A stretch of 64,000 bases of DNA from Ferrovibrio sp965278975 (GTDB lineage Bacteria; Pseudomonadota; Alphaproteobacteria; Ferrovibrionales; Ferrovibrionaceae): assembly GCF_965278975.1 (NCBI RefSeq), contig NZ_OZ257126.1, positions 1,736,001-1,800,000 of the forward strand. The letters are read 5' to 3'. Positions within the stretch are counted from its first letter, which is position 1; each line of letters starts with the position of its first letter. This document shows positions 1-8,440 of this stretch, in pieces. A program made the translations under genes and the position numbers. The notes beneath the pieces were generated by a model. That model searched no databases and had not been told where the DNA came from. It saw only the letters and a program-made list of their open reading frames with translations.

Positions 1-922
1 TGGTGATCTGATGCGCCAGGCTGAGCGGCGGCGGCAGACGTAAAGGCGCGTTCATATCGGTGCTGGCGCGCAGCATCGTGGTCACCTCATCGCGGCGGAA
101 CCAGCGTGCATCTTCCAGTTCATGCTGATCCACGGTGAGTGCATCAGAGGTCGCATCGGCCACGCAGCCGATCATCAGCGAGGACGGGAACGGCCAGGGC
201 TGCGAGGCGATGTAGCGCACCTCGCCGGTGGCCAGGCCGGCTTCCTCGGCCAGTTCGCGGCGCACCGCTTCCTCGATGCTCTCGCCGGGCTCCATGAAAC
301 CGGCCAGTGCGGAATAGACGCCGGGCAGGAACTGGCGCTGGCGGCCGAGCAGGATCCGGTCGGCCTGGCGATCACCTCCGGCATCGGGCAGCACACCCAG
401 CATGATCACCACCGGATCGGTGCGCGGGAAATGCTGCGCCTTGCAGGCGTCATTACTGCAACGGCGGCTGTAGCCGGCGTCTTCCGCGTTGCTCGGCGCG
501 CCGCATTGGGCACAGAAGCGGTGGCGGCGGTGCCAGTCGGTCATGCTGCGCGCCTGGGCCAGGATCGCCGCTTCGGGCAGGCTCAGCTGCGGCGCGATCG
601 AGCGCACATCGATGAATTTGTTCTGCTCGTCGGCCAGGCCCTCGATGCCCGGCACGGCATCCACGTCGATGGCGAAATGCGCCACGCCGTTCTCCAGGCC
701 CAGCAGCAGGGTGGGGCAATCGGCCAAAGCCGCCGCATAGCGCTGCGGGAACCAGGCCAGCCGGGCGCCGCCTTCCAGGGCGATCAGCGGCTTCAGCTCA
801 TGCAGCAGCAGGAAGCGGCTGGTCTCGGCGCCAAGCTGCGCCTTGAGCCAGGCACCGTCGCGGCGATGATTGCCGGCACGGTCGAGCAGCGAGCCGGAAA
901 ATGGGATTGTAGAGCTAACCAT
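1..922 (-). CDS. nudC: NAD(+) diphosphatase NudC (C-terminus cut by window edge)
   Basis: Nudix hydrolase that splits NAD(H) to NMN(H) and AMP and, in studied homologues, removes NAD caps from RNA. Seen: 307 residues from an ATG at 922 running off the left edge. A zinc ribbon is formed by C137, C140, C155 and C160. The Nudix box spans residues 208-230 (GFMEPGESIEEAVRRELAEE start) and is followed by the NudC-specific signature SQPWPFPSS at 240-248, which separates it from other Nudix enzymes. The protein is probably nearly complete. It is divergent from the SRP RNA gene, with about 130 bp between them. The frame has no stop inside the window, so only the very C-terminus is missing. Confidence 0.95.
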   Translation of the reverse strand, partial: MVSSTIPFSGSLLDRAGNHRRDGAWLKAQLGAETSRFLLLHELKPLIALEGGARLAWFPQRYAAALADCPTLLLGLENGVAHFAIDVDAVPGIEGLADEQNKFIDVRSIAPQLSLPEAAILAQARSMTDWHRRHRFCAQCGAPSNAEDAGYSRRCSNDACKAQHFPRTDPVVIMLGVLPDAGGDRQADRILLGRQRQFLPGVYSALAGFMEPGESIEEAVRRELAEEAGLATGEVRYIASQPWPFPSSLMIGCVADATSDALTVDQHELEDARWFRRDEVTTMLRASTDMNAPLRLPPPLSLAHQIT

Positions 923-1015
923 CTGCCCAGGTTGGCATATCGCCCGGGAACCGGCAATCACCCAGGTGCGGTGACGTGCCTTTAAGGCGTTAAATAATCT
1001 AGGATTTCCTGCCTG

Positions 1016-1044
1016 TTGCGTTATCCGGCCTGATGCGGGATAAG
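1016..1044 (+). promoter_or_regulatory. Probable sigma-70 promoter of the SRP RNA gene
   Basis: TTGCGT (1016-1021) and GATAAG (1039-1044) are separated by exactly 17 bases. The predicted start, about 7 bases downstream, falls at the first paired G residues of the SRP RNA. Position and spacing support the call; the hexamers are only moderately close to consensus. Confidence 0.55.
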
Positions 1045-1049
1045 GGGCG

Positions 1050-1147
1050 CGGGAGGTTGGCGGCGGACGGGCGCCTCGCCAACCCGGTCAGGTCCGGAAG
1101 GAAGCAGCCGCAACGAGTTTCCGCTCGGGTTGTTGTCCAGCCTCCCA
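1050..1147 (+). ncRNA. ffs: Signal recognition particle RNA (4.5S, small bacterial type)
   Basis: Contains the near-invariant SRP domain IV core GGTCAGGTCCGGAAGGAAGC (1086-1105), the Ffh-binding loop. The ends pair: GGGAGG at 1051-1056 with CCTCCC at 1141-1146, giving a single hairpin of about 98 nt, the usual size for 4.5S-type RNA. It lies immediately upstream of dnaX, a common alphaproteobacterial arrangement. The RNA works with Ffh in co-translational targeting of membrane proteins. Exact ends are estimated from pairing. Confidence 0.95.
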
Positions 1148-1171
1148 CCCTTCGCCATAGTCCAGGCACGC

Positions 1172-2953
1172 ATGTCGAGCAATCCGGCCCCCTATCGCGT
1201 GCTGGCGCGGAAATACCGGCCCAGCAACTTCGCCGAGATGATCGGCCAGGATGCCCTGGTCCGCACCCTTTCCAACGCCATCGCCACCGGCCGCATCGCC
1301 CAGGCCTTCATCCTCACCGGGGTACGCGGCGTCGGCAAGACCACCACCGCCCGCATCATCGCCCGCGCGCTGAACTGCACCGGCCCGGATGGCCAGGGCG
1401 GCCCCACGGTCGATCCCTGCGGCGTCTGCGACAATTGCCGCGCCATTGCCGAGGACCGCCATCCGGACATCCTGGAAATGGACGCCGCCTCGCGCACCGG
1501 CATCGGCGATATCCGCGAGATCATCGAAGCCGTGCGCTACGCGCCGGCCATGGCGCGCTACAAGGTCTACATCATCGACGAAGTCCACATGCTCTCCACG
1601 GCAGCCTTCAACGGTCTGCTCAAGACCCTGGAGGAGCCGCCGCCGCATGTGAAATTCGTTTTCGCCACCACCGAAATCCGCAAGGTGCCGGTCACCGTGC
1701 TGTCGCGCTGCCAGCGTTTCGATCTGAAGCGCGTCGAGATCGCGGTGCTTGTAGAGCATTTCAAGGGCATCGCCGCGAAGGAGAGCGCCACGCTCACCGA
1801 CGAGGCACTGACCCTGATTTCGCGTGCCGCCGAAGGCTCGGTGCGTGATGGCCTCTCGCTGCTCGATCAGGCCATTGCCCATGGTGCCGGCCAGGCCGAT
1901 GCGGCCCTGGTGCGCGACATGCTGGGCCTGGCGGATCGAGGCCAGGTTTTCGTGCTGCTGGAGCATCTGCTGCATGGCCGGCTGCCCGATGCGTTGGAAA
2001 ACCTGGCGCAGCAATACGCGCTCGGCGCCGATCCGGCGGTGGTGATCCAGGATCTGCTCGAACTCAGCCATTGGCTGACGCGGCTTAAAGTCGTTGGCGA
2101 ATCCGCCGATGACGTGACATTGCCGGAAGAGCAGCGCCGGCGCGGCAAGGAACTGGCCGCCAAGCTCGGCATGCCGGTGCTGGCGCGAAGCTGGCAGATG
2201 CTGCTGAAGGGCCTGCAGGAAGTGCGCGGCGCGCCCGCGCCGCTGGCTGCTGCCGAAATGGTGCTGGTGCGGCTGGGCTATGCCGCCGATCTGCCCAGCC
2301 CGGGCGAACTGGTGAAGGAATGGCGCGATAAGGGAGGGGCTGGTCTGGCTCCCGTCACGCGCGGCGGCGGCAATGGGGCGGGCGGTGGCGGTGCCACGGC
2401 AATGGCCGCGCAGGCAGTGGCTTCTGCGGCGCAGCCCGGCCCGGTGGCGCATGCACAAAGCCAGCCTGCAATTGCCCAGCCTGCAATTGCTTTAGCGGCG
2501 ATGCCGCAGACCTTCGCTGCGCTGGTGGCCCTGTTCGGTGAGATGCGCGAGGGCCTGCTCGGCGCCGAACTGGAGAATTATGTGCATCCGGTGCATTTCG
2601 AGCCCGGCCGCATCGAATGGCGCCAGCAACCGCTGGCTTCGCGCAACCTTGCCGCCCAGGTGGCCGAGAAGCTGCAATACTGGACCGGCGAACGCTGGAT
2701 CATCGCGCTCTCGAACCAGCCGGGCGAACCGACGCTGGCGGAGAAGGCATCCCATGCCGCTTCCGCGCGCCGCGCCCAGGCCGAGGCGCATCCGCTGGTG
2801 CAGGCGGTGCTCGCGGCATTTCCGGGTGCCGAACTGAAAGTCAGTCTGGCGCGGCCGCCGGTGCAGGAAGCTGCGGCTGAGACCCCTGGTGAAGCCGATG
2901 GTCCGGCCTATATGAGTGACAACGATATCGATCCCTTAAATGAGCTGGATTAA
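1172..2953 (+). CDS. dnaX: DNA polymerase III subunit gamma/tau
   Basis: AAA+ clamp-loader ATPase that loads the beta sliding clamp and links polymerase cores to the helicase. Seen: 593 residues, Walker A GVRGVGKT at 50-57, zinc-module cysteines C69, C83, C86 and C89, the Walker B region DEVH at 136-139, and sensor SRC at 178-180. The C-terminal half after about residue 380 is Ala/Gly/Pro-rich and carries the tau polymerase-binding part. I chose the ATG at 1172 because an in-frame start at 1130 would lie inside the SRP RNA. No obvious A-rich slippery site for a shorter gamma product was noticed. First gene of dnaX-ebfC-recR. Confidence 0.97.
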   Translation: MSSNPAPYRVLARKYRPSNFAEMIGQDALVRTLSNAIATGRIAQAFILTGVRGVGKTTTARIIARALNCTGPDGQGGPTVDPCGVCDNCRAIAEDRHPDILEMDAASRTGIGDIREIIEAVRYAPAMARYKVYIIDEVHMLSTAAFNGLLKTLEEPPPHVKFVFATTEIRKVPVTVLSRCQRFDLKRVEIAVLVEHFKGIAAKESATLTDEALTLISRAAEGSVRDGLSLLDQAIAHGAGQADAALVRDMLGLADRGQVFVLLEHLLHGRLPDALENLAQQYALGADPAVVIQDLLELSHWLTRLKVVGESADDVTLPEEQRRRGKELAAKLGMPVLARSWQMLLKGLQEVRGAPAPLAAAEMVLVRLGYAADLPSPGELVKEWRDKGGAGLAPVTRGGGNGAGGGGATAMAAQAVASAAQPGPVAHAQSQPAIAQPAIALAAMPQTFAALVALFGEMREGLLGAELENYVHPVHFEPGRIEWRQQPLASRNLAAQVAEKLQYWTGERWIIALSNQPGEPTLAEKASHAASARRAQAEAHPLVQAVLAAFPGAELKVSLARPPVQEAAAETPGEADGPAYMSDNDIDPLNELD

Positions 2954-2962
2954 GGCGGCGCG

Positions 2963-3289
2963 ATGAAGAATCTCGGCCAGATGCTGAAGCAGGCGCAGGA
3001 AATGCAGGGCCGCATGGCGGAAATGCAGGCCGAATTGGAGCGCCGTGAGGTTTCCGGTTTCGCTGGCGGTGGCATGGTTACCCTGGTGCTGAACGGCAAG
3101 GGCGAATTGCGCGGCGTGAAGATCGATCCCAGCCTGCTGGTGCCGGCGGAAGCCGAAGTGCTGGAGGATCTGCTGAAAGCCGCCCATGCCGATGCCAAGG
3201 CGCGGGTGGAACGCGAGACCCAGGAGCAGATGCAGAAGCTCACCGCCGGCCTGCCGCTGCCGCCGGGCTTCAAGCTGCCATTCGGCTGA
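2963..3289 (+). CDS. ebfC: Nucleoid-associated protein, YbaB/EbfC family
   Basis: Small DNA-binding protein of 108 residues, the family's usual length. Homologues form tweezer-like dimers that bind DNA and affect nucleoid structure and gene expression. Seen: N-terminal amphipathic helix (MKNLGQMLKQAQEMQGRM), a central Gly-rich beta region (GGGMVTLVLNGKGEL), and a C-terminal segment ending in the Pro/Gly-rich LPLPPGFKLPFG typical of the family. It lies 9 bp after dnaX and 9 bp before recR, so the three genes are almost certainly cotranscribed. Confidence 0.95.
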   Translation: MKNLGQMLKQAQEMQGRMAEMQAELERREVSGFAGGGMVTLVLNGKGELRGVKIDPSLLVPAEAEVLEDLLKAAHADAKARVERETQEQMQKLTAGLPLPPGFKLPFG

Positions 3290-3298
3290 TACGGGTTC

Positions 3299-3895
3299 AT
3301 GGCCGGCGCTGAAATCGAGCGGCTGATCCAGCTGCTGGCGCGGCTGCCGGGCCTTGGCCCGCGTTCGGCGCGACGTGCTGCCTTGCACATGCTGAACAAG
3401 CCCGAAGCCTTGCTGCGGCCATTGACCCAGGCGATGCAGGCGGTGGCCGAGAGCGTGAAAGCCTGTTCGGTCTGCGGCAACCTCGATAGCCGCGATCCCT
3501 GCGCCGTGTGCAGCGATCCGCGCCGCGACGAAGCCCTGCTCTGTGTTGTCGAAAGTGTCGCCGATCTCTGGGCGCTGGAACGTTCCGGCGTGTTTCGTGG
3601 CCGCTATCATGTGCTGGGCGGCACGCTCTCCGCGCTGGATGGCCGCGGTCCCAGCGAACTCAATGTTGATGGCCTGCTCGCCCGTGTTGGTGGCGCAAGC
3701 AAGGTGCGCGAGGTGATCATCGCCACCAATGCCACGGTGGAAGGCCAGACCACGGCGCATTATCTCACCGACCGCCTGGTGCCCGCGGGTGTTTCAGTTA
3801 CCCGGCTCGCCCATGGCGTGCCGGTGGGTGGCGAATTGGACTACCTGGATGATGGAACCCTGGGGGCGGCACTGAAGGCGCGCCGCCCGCTTTAA
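3299..3895 (+). CDS. recR: Recombination mediator RecR
   Basis: RecR acts with RecO (and RecF) to load RecA onto SSB-coated single-stranded gaps. Seen: 198 residues, as expected. The N-terminal helix-hairpin-helix region has LPGLGPRSARRAALH around residues 16-30. The zinc finger is formed by C56, C59, C68 and C71. The Toprim domain begins at LCVVESVADL (E85), and the C-terminus has the Walker-like LAHGVPVGGELDYLD. Last gene of the dnaX operon. Confidence 0.97.
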   Translation: MAGAEIERLIQLLARLPGLGPRSARRAALHMLNKPEALLRPLTQAMQAVAESVKACSVCGNLDSRDPCAVCSDPRRDEALLCVVESVADLWALERSGVFRGRYHVLGGTLSALDGRGPSELNVDGLLARVGGASKVREVIIATNATVEGQTTAHYLTDRLVPAGVSVTRLAHGVPVGGELDYLDDGTLGAALKARRPL

Positions 3896-3948
3896 TTTGC
3901 CTGCTGCTCGCCCTACACTCTCCCCCGGAGTGAAACGCACGGGCATTA

Positions 3949-4719
3949 ATGCAGCAGTTGCTTCTTATTTTTTCTGCCTTGATGTTCTGCTTCGGTGTTC
4001 GGCCGGTGGCAGCGGAAGAATTGCGTGTCGTCTATCTCGATGTCGCGGTATCGCCCTATCTGATGGGCAGCGGGCCGGATATGGCCACGCCGCCCGGTCT
4101 CGCGGTGGATCTGCTGCGCGAAGCCGCCGGCGCGGATTTCAGCCTCAGCTTCCGCCGCATCACCGCCCGCCGCATCATCGATGAGGTGCGCTTCGGTCGC
4201 GCCGATGTCATTCTCGGCATGCGCGCAACGCCTGACCGCCTCGCCGATCTGCGTTTCCCGATGCGCGACGGTGCCATTGACCGTGACCGCTGGATGGTGC
4301 GGCTGACGCAATCCTTCTACCGGCTGGAAGGCGGCGCGCTGCAATGGGATGGCCGGCACTTGAAGCCGGCTGGTGCCATTGTCGGCATACCCAGTGGCAT
4401 GGCGCTGGGCGGCCTGCTGCGCGACCTGGGTGCTGATGTGGTGGAATTCTCCACCACGAAGCAGCTTTTCGGCATGCTGGCGGCAGGCCGTTTCAGTGCC
4501 GTGGCGACACTCGATATCGTCGGCGACAGCTTCGCCGGCAGCGTCAATGGCCGCCGCATCGAGAAGATGCTGCCGGTGTTGGAAGAAGCCGATTTCTATA
4601 TGCCGGTGTCGCCAGCCTATTACGCGCGCCACAGCGGCAAGGTGGAGGCGCTGTGGCATCGCATGACGGCCTTGCGCAATGCCACCTATGCGCGGCTGCT
4701 GCCAAAATACCTGGAATAG
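3949..4719 (+). CDS. Periplasmic solute-binding-like protein (family 3 fold)
   Basis: 256 residues. Residues 1-22 form a clear Sec signal peptide (hydrophobic core LLLIFSALMFCFGV, cleavage near VAA-EE), so the product is periplasmic. The mature part resembles amino-acid-type (family 3) solute-binding proteins: a two-lobe pattern with LAVDLLREA near the start, a basic patch around RITARRIIDEV, FGRADVILGMRATPDR, and a later GIPSGMALGGLL. No transporter permease or ATPase is adjacent, so it may be an orphan sensor or scavenging protein. The ligand cannot be deduced. It has its own short upstream gap after recR. Confidence 0.7.
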   Translation: MQQLLLIFSALMFCFGVRPVAAEELRVVYLDVAVSPYLMGSGPDMATPPGLAVDLLREAAGADFSLSFRRITARRIIDEVRFGRADVILGMRATPDRLADLRFPMRDGAIDRDRWMVRLTQSFYRLEGGALQWDGRHLKPAGAIVGIPSGMALGGLLRDLGADVVEFSTTKQLFGMLAAGRFSAVATLDIVGDSFAGSVNGRRIEKMLPVLEEADFYMPVSPAYYARHSGKVEALWHRMTALRNATYARLLPKYLE

Positions 4720-4733
4720 CGCCGCGCCGATAA

Positions 4734-5507
4734 CTAACCCCGGAAACCATCCTTGCGTTTGCGGGTTTCGGCAAACACTGCCACATCGTCAGCGGTTTCC
4801 AAGCCCAGATTGGCGCGCAGATTGGCGCTCATCGGCCGCAGGAAGGGATTGGTGGCGCGTTCCTCGCCCAAGGTCGATGGCACGGTGGGCAAACCCTTGG
4901 CGCGCGTCGCCTTGATCGCATCATGGCGCGCCAGCAATGCGCCGTTGCCGGGTTCGACGGTGACGGCGAAGCGCGCGTTGCTCTCGGTATATTCATGCGC
5001 GCAATAAACCCGTGTCGCATCCGGCAATTTGAGGAATTTCGACAGGCTGGCCCACATCTGCGCCGCCGTGCCCTCGAACAGCCGGCCACAGCCGAGCGCG
5101 AACAGCGTATCGCCGCAGAACAGCGCGCCAGCTTCCTTGAACCAGTAGGCAATGTGTCCTGCCGTGTGGCCCGGCACATCGAAAACCTGCGCCACACTAT
5201 TGCCCAGCGCATAAGTGTCGCCATCGCCAAGCTGCAACGCGATGCCAGGGATGCGCGGTGCCTCGGCGCGCGGGCCGACAATGGCGCAGCCAGTGGCGGC
5301 TTGCAGCGCCAGATTGCCGCCAACATGATCGCCATGATGATGCGTGTTCAGCACCACATCGAGGGTCCAGCCGCGCTTACTTAGTTCCGCCAGCACGGGT
5401 TCCGGCACGGCGGGATCGACCACGGCGGTCTTGCCGCTGGCCGCATCGCGCAGCAGGTAGACATAGTTGTCGTTGAGTACGGGGATTTGCACGATTTCGA
5501 GCGTCAT
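4734..5507 (-). CDS. gloB: Hydroxyacylglutathione hydrolase (glyoxalase II)
   Basis: Metallo-beta-lactamase-fold thioesterase that hydrolyses S-lactoylglutathione to lactate and glutathione, the second step of methylglyoxal detoxification. Seen: 257 residues, the family's usual length. Metal motif THHHGDH uses H56, H58, D60 and H61. Further metal or substrate motifs are PGHTAGHI, CGDTLFALGCGRLFEG and the C-terminal CAHEYTESNARFA. It runs divergently from the methyltransferase gene at 5567, and this gloB-methyltransferase pair is common in Alphaproteobacteria. It is convergent with the preceding solute-binding gene. Confidence 0.96.
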   Translation of the reverse strand: MTLEIVQIPVLNDNYVYLLRDAASGKTAVVDPAVPEPVLAELSKRGWTLDVVLNTHHHGDHVGGNLALQAATGCAIVGPRAEAPRIPGIALQLGDGDTYALGNSVAQVFDVPGHTAGHIAYWFKEAGALFCGDTLFALGCGRLFEGTAAQMWASLSKFLKLPDATRVYCAHEYTESNARFAVTVEPGNGALLARHDAIKATRAKGLPTVPSTLGEERATNPFLRPMSANLRANLGLETADDVAVFAETRKRKDGFRG

Positions 5508-5566
5508 GACGCCATTCTATGCCGGAAGGCTCCCGCGCTAAAGTGCCTTCGTGCTAAAGTGTCTTC

Positions 5567-6331
5567 ATGCTGCGCCCCGATGTGATCGACTTGCGCGAAT
5601 TCTATGGCAGCCGCCTGGGCCAGGCGGTGCGCCGGCTGCTGCGCCTGCGGCTGCGCGCGCTGTGGCCGGATATCCGTGGCCTGCGGCTGCTCGGCCTGGG
5701 CTATGCCACGCCCTATCTGCGGCTGTTCGAGGCCGAAGCCGAGCGCGTGCTGGCGGCGATGCCTGGACCCCAGGGAGTCGTGCGCTGGCCGCGCGGCCTG
5801 CCGGGCCAGGTTTCACCTGGCCGTGTGATGCTGGTGGATGAGGAAGAGCTGCCGCTGCCCGATGCCAGTGTTGACCGCATCCTGCTGGTGCATGCGCTGG
5901 AGAATGCCGACAATGTCGGTGCTATGCTGCGCGAGGTGTGGCGCGTGCTGACGCCGCAGGGCCGCCTGCTGGTGGTGGTGCCGAACCGGCGTGGCTTGTG
6001 GGCGCATATCGATGCCACGCCTTTCGGCCATGGCCATCCCTATACGCCGCCGCAACTCACCCGGCTGATGCGCGATGCGCAATTCTCGCCGCTGCAAAGC
6101 CGCGGCGCGCTGTGGTTTCCGCCATCGGACCGCAGTTTCATGCTGCGTACCGTGGCCGCCTGGGAGGCCACCGGCGAATGGCTGTGGTCGCGCTTTTCCG
6201 GTGTGCTGTTGCTGGAAGCCGAGAAGCAGATCATCCTGCCGGCGATGCTGAAAAAGCAGCGCGTGCGCCAGCGCAGCTTTGTGCTGCAGCCGCAGCCGGG
6301 TATGGCTTTGAACAGATCGGATTGTGACTAG
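5567..6331 (+). CDS. Class I SAM-dependent methyltransferase
   Basis: 254 residues. The SAM-binding motif I is LLGLGYATPYL (about residues 41-51), followed by an acidic motif near VLLVHALENADN and the loop DEEELPLPDASVDRILLV, where the methyltransferase_11-type motif II usually sits. The conserved segment LREVWRVLTPQGRLLVVVPNRRGLWAH matches the late part of that fold. It is separated from divergent gloB by 59 bp. Orthologues beside gloB are widespread in the class but their substrate is unknown to me. Confidence 0.85.
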   Translation: MLRPDVIDLREFYGSRLGQAVRRLLRLRLRALWPDIRGLRLLGLGYATPYLRLFEAEAERVLAAMPGPQGVVRWPRGLPGQVSPGRVMLVDEEELPLPDASVDRILLVHALENADNVGAMLREVWRVLTPQGRLLVVVPNRRGLWAHIDATPFGHGHPYTPPQLTRLMRDAQFSPLQSRGALWFPPSDRSFMLRTVAAWEATGEWLWSRFSGVLLLEAEKQIILPAMLKKQRVRQRSFVLQPQPGMALNRSDCD

Positions 6332-6376
6332 ATCAAAATTAGAATGAGTTTTTCCTGAATTTATCGGAGATGCATA

Positions 6377-7159
6377 ATGCACAGGATGGCAGCTCTCATT
6401 TTTGGCCTGTGGCTTGTCTTGTTAACAATCACTACTGCCAATGCACAAAACGCTGCTGCGCCGACGTTACGGGTCGAAAACTTCGTGGATTATTTCGACC
6501 AAGCATATTTCGGATGGCGGCCCGCAGATAAGCAGGTTGTCATCAGATGGCCTAAGGAAGTGGCCGTTGCCTTTGTGGCCCATCCAGGTGAAAAACTTAA
6601 GCAGGCGGTAAACTCCGCCATAGATCCTTTGCTTGATTTTATTCAACCGAACACAGGTATCGTTTTCTCGGTGAAAGAGCCGCAGAAGGCAAATGCAGCA
6701 ATCATTTTTATACTGTCGGAGCAGATAGAGATTGATATCAGAAAGAATTTTGTAAATGTGTTGCCGGGAAAAACTTTAGGAGAAAAGCAGGCATTCGCTG
6801 ATTCCACTTTGGCAGAGATGAAGAAGGAGAAAACTCCATGTTTCTTTGCTCATGGGGTGGGTGACGAAGGATGGATTGTCCGTGGTTGGTCGATTGTCGA
6901 TTTAACGAGTCCCCATGTGAACCAGTGTCTCGCGGCAACATTTCTCCGAGTCTCAGGGTTTCATTATGTGAAAAACACATCATTTCCATCGATACTGTTT
7001 GGCTCAAATCCAGAGCTTACGGCAAGTGACGCGTTGCTGTTGCGAAGCATCTATTTGAATGAAAATATAAAAAATCGAATGACGCGGAGTGCTGCTCTGG
7101 CGGGTCTGTCGACATTTATAAAAACCGATAACAACGCGCTGCCGAGAAAGACAGAGTAA
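6377..7159 (+). CDS. Secreted DUF2927-like protein
   Basis: 260 residues with a signal peptide at 1-23 (core AALIFGLWLVLLTITT, cleavage after ANA). The C-terminal half has the layout I associate with DUF2927: a lone conserved Cys before the start of a helix (NQCLAATFLRVSGF), then SILFGS, then LTASDALLLRSIYLNENIK. It lacks an HExxH zinc site. A ribosome site CGGAGA ends 6 bases before the ATG. The gene is visibly more AT-rich than both neighbours and uses codons such as ATA and TTA freely, which suggests later acquisition. Function unknown. Confidence 0.6.
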   Translation: MHRMAALIFGLWLVLLTITTANAQNAAAPTLRVENFVDYFDQAYFGWRPADKQVVIRWPKEVAVAFVAHPGEKLKQAVNSAIDPLLDFIQPNTGIVFSVKEPQKANAAIIFILSEQIEIDIRKNFVNVLPGKTLGEKQAFADSTLAEMKKEKTPCFFAHGVGDEGWIVRGWSIVDLTSPHVNQCLAATFLRVSGFHYVKNTSFPSILFGSNPELTASDALLLRSIYLNENIKNRMTRSAALAGLSTFIKTDNNALPRKTE

Positions 7160-7183
7160 GTCACAATGTGGAATATCTATGAG

Positions 7184-8440
7184 TCAGGGTGTGAAAGATT
7201 TTAAATCGAAGAATGTGTCGGCGCAGGTGAAGTCGGCGGCGATAGTGTCTCCCGCCACCACCGCACGGTCATCTGCCTGCCACAGGATCGCCTGGCCCCA
7301 ATGATCCATGCAGGGCAGGCCGTTGCTTAGATCAGCCGGCCCGGTGGAGACCGGCGTTGTCTCATCCACCCACAATGTGAACCACAGCGCGAAAGCCTGC
7401 AGGCTGCCGCTTTGCGTGATCGGCAGCGACACACGCTGCACATCCGGCTGCGACCAGTCCGGCGGATCGCGGAAATCGACGCGGGTGAGCGTGGCCGGCG
7501 CGCTTAACGCCGTGTGCGCCACCTGCTCCAGCCGCAGCGTGCTGTGGCCCGAGCGGTTGCGGAAACGGTCGAAGGCCGAGAGATCGAAACCGGCGATGGT
7601 GCGCAGCGGGTTGACGCTGCGCTGCTGCGGAATCTCCAATGCCTGCACATGCACGTCGGCATAGGCCGGTATCACCCTGGCGCCGGGTTTTGCCAGGCGC
7701 TTCAGCGCATCGCGCAATGTCGCCAGCACGCCCTCGCCGAGCAGTCCCGCATCCAGCACTTCCGAAACCACCAGATCGGCCAGGCCGCCGAGGTCGCGTG
7801 CCGCATCGAGTTCGGTCGAGCGTTTGGCGATGACGCGGATACGGTCGGCGAGATTGTTGCGCGCCACGATCTCGGCGGCCGTCTCGGCGATCATCGGGTG
7901 CGCTTCGCAGGCGGTCACGCTTCTGGCGCCGGCGCGGGCGGCAAACAGGCTGAGCAGGCCGGAGCCGGTGCCGATATCGAGCACGCGCTCGGCATTGCTG
8001 GCGGCGCTGATGATGGCGCGCTCATAGGCCTGGTTGCGCGCCGTATCAGCCAGCATCGGGAAATGCCAGGCTGGAATCAGGCGGCTCAGGTAAGCAGACA
8101 ATGCCTCGGCGATATCCTGGCGCTGCGGCGCCACTTTTGCGGCTGCGCGCAAGGCAGTCATTGCCGTGCGGTGGTCATTGGCCTCACGCGCGCAATGGCC
8201 CAGCGCCAGCAGGGCATCGGCATCCTGGGGGTTCAGCTTCACGGCTTCGCTTAAGATCGTCACGGCTTCGCGGAAGCGGTGCAGGCGATGCAGCAGGAAG
8301 CCGTAATTCTTCAGGGCCTCGGCGCGCGGCGTGGCGGGCTGTTCCAGGGCGCTGCGGTAGGCAGCCTCGGCCTCGGCCAGCCGCCCAGCCTGATGCAGTG
8401 TCAGGGCCTGGGCCAGCGCCTGGTTATGGGCGCTGCTCAT
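7184..8440 (-). CDS. TPR-fused protein arginine methyltransferase-like protein
   Basis: 418 residues. Residues 3-118 are two to three TPR units (for example AEAEAAYRSAL and DADALLALGHCA). A PRMT-type catalytic region follows: PAWHFPMLADTARNQAYERA at 123-142, SAM motif I VLDIGTGSGLLSLFAARAGA at 153-172, and the double-glutamate loop SEVLDAGLLGEGVL with E227 and E236. The C-terminal beta barrel is present. The architecture resembles eukaryotic PRMT9 (TPR plus PRMT). The start at 8440 gives an ATGA overlap with metW and removes an implausible Arg/Cys-rich extension. It is the third gene of metX-metW-PRMT. Substrate unknown. Confidence 0.8.
   Translation of the reverse strand: MSSAHNQALAQALTLHQAGRLAEAEAAYRSALEQPATPRAEALKNYGFLLHRLHRFREAVTILSEAVKLNPQDADALLALGHCAREANDHRTAMTALRAAAKVAPQRQDIAEALSAYLSRLIPAWHFPMLADTARNQAYERAIISAASNAERVLDIGTGSGLLSLFAARAGARSVTACEAHPMIAETAAEIVARNNLADRIRVIAKRSTELDAARDLGGLADLVVSEVLDAGLLGEGVLATLRDALKRLAKPGARVIPAYADVHVQALEIPQQRSVNPLRTIAGFDLSAFDRFRNRSGHSTLRLEQVAHTALSAPATLTRVDFRDPPDWSQPDVQRVSLPITQSGSLQAFALWFTLWVDETTPVSTGPADLSNGLPCMDHWGQAILWQADDRAVVAGDTIAADFTCADTFFDLKSFTP

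Noticed and set aside
1088..2458. 456-residue open frame antisense to dnaX and SRP RNA
   Set aside because: Covers the SRP RNA and a conserved AAA+ gene; composition typical of antisense frames.
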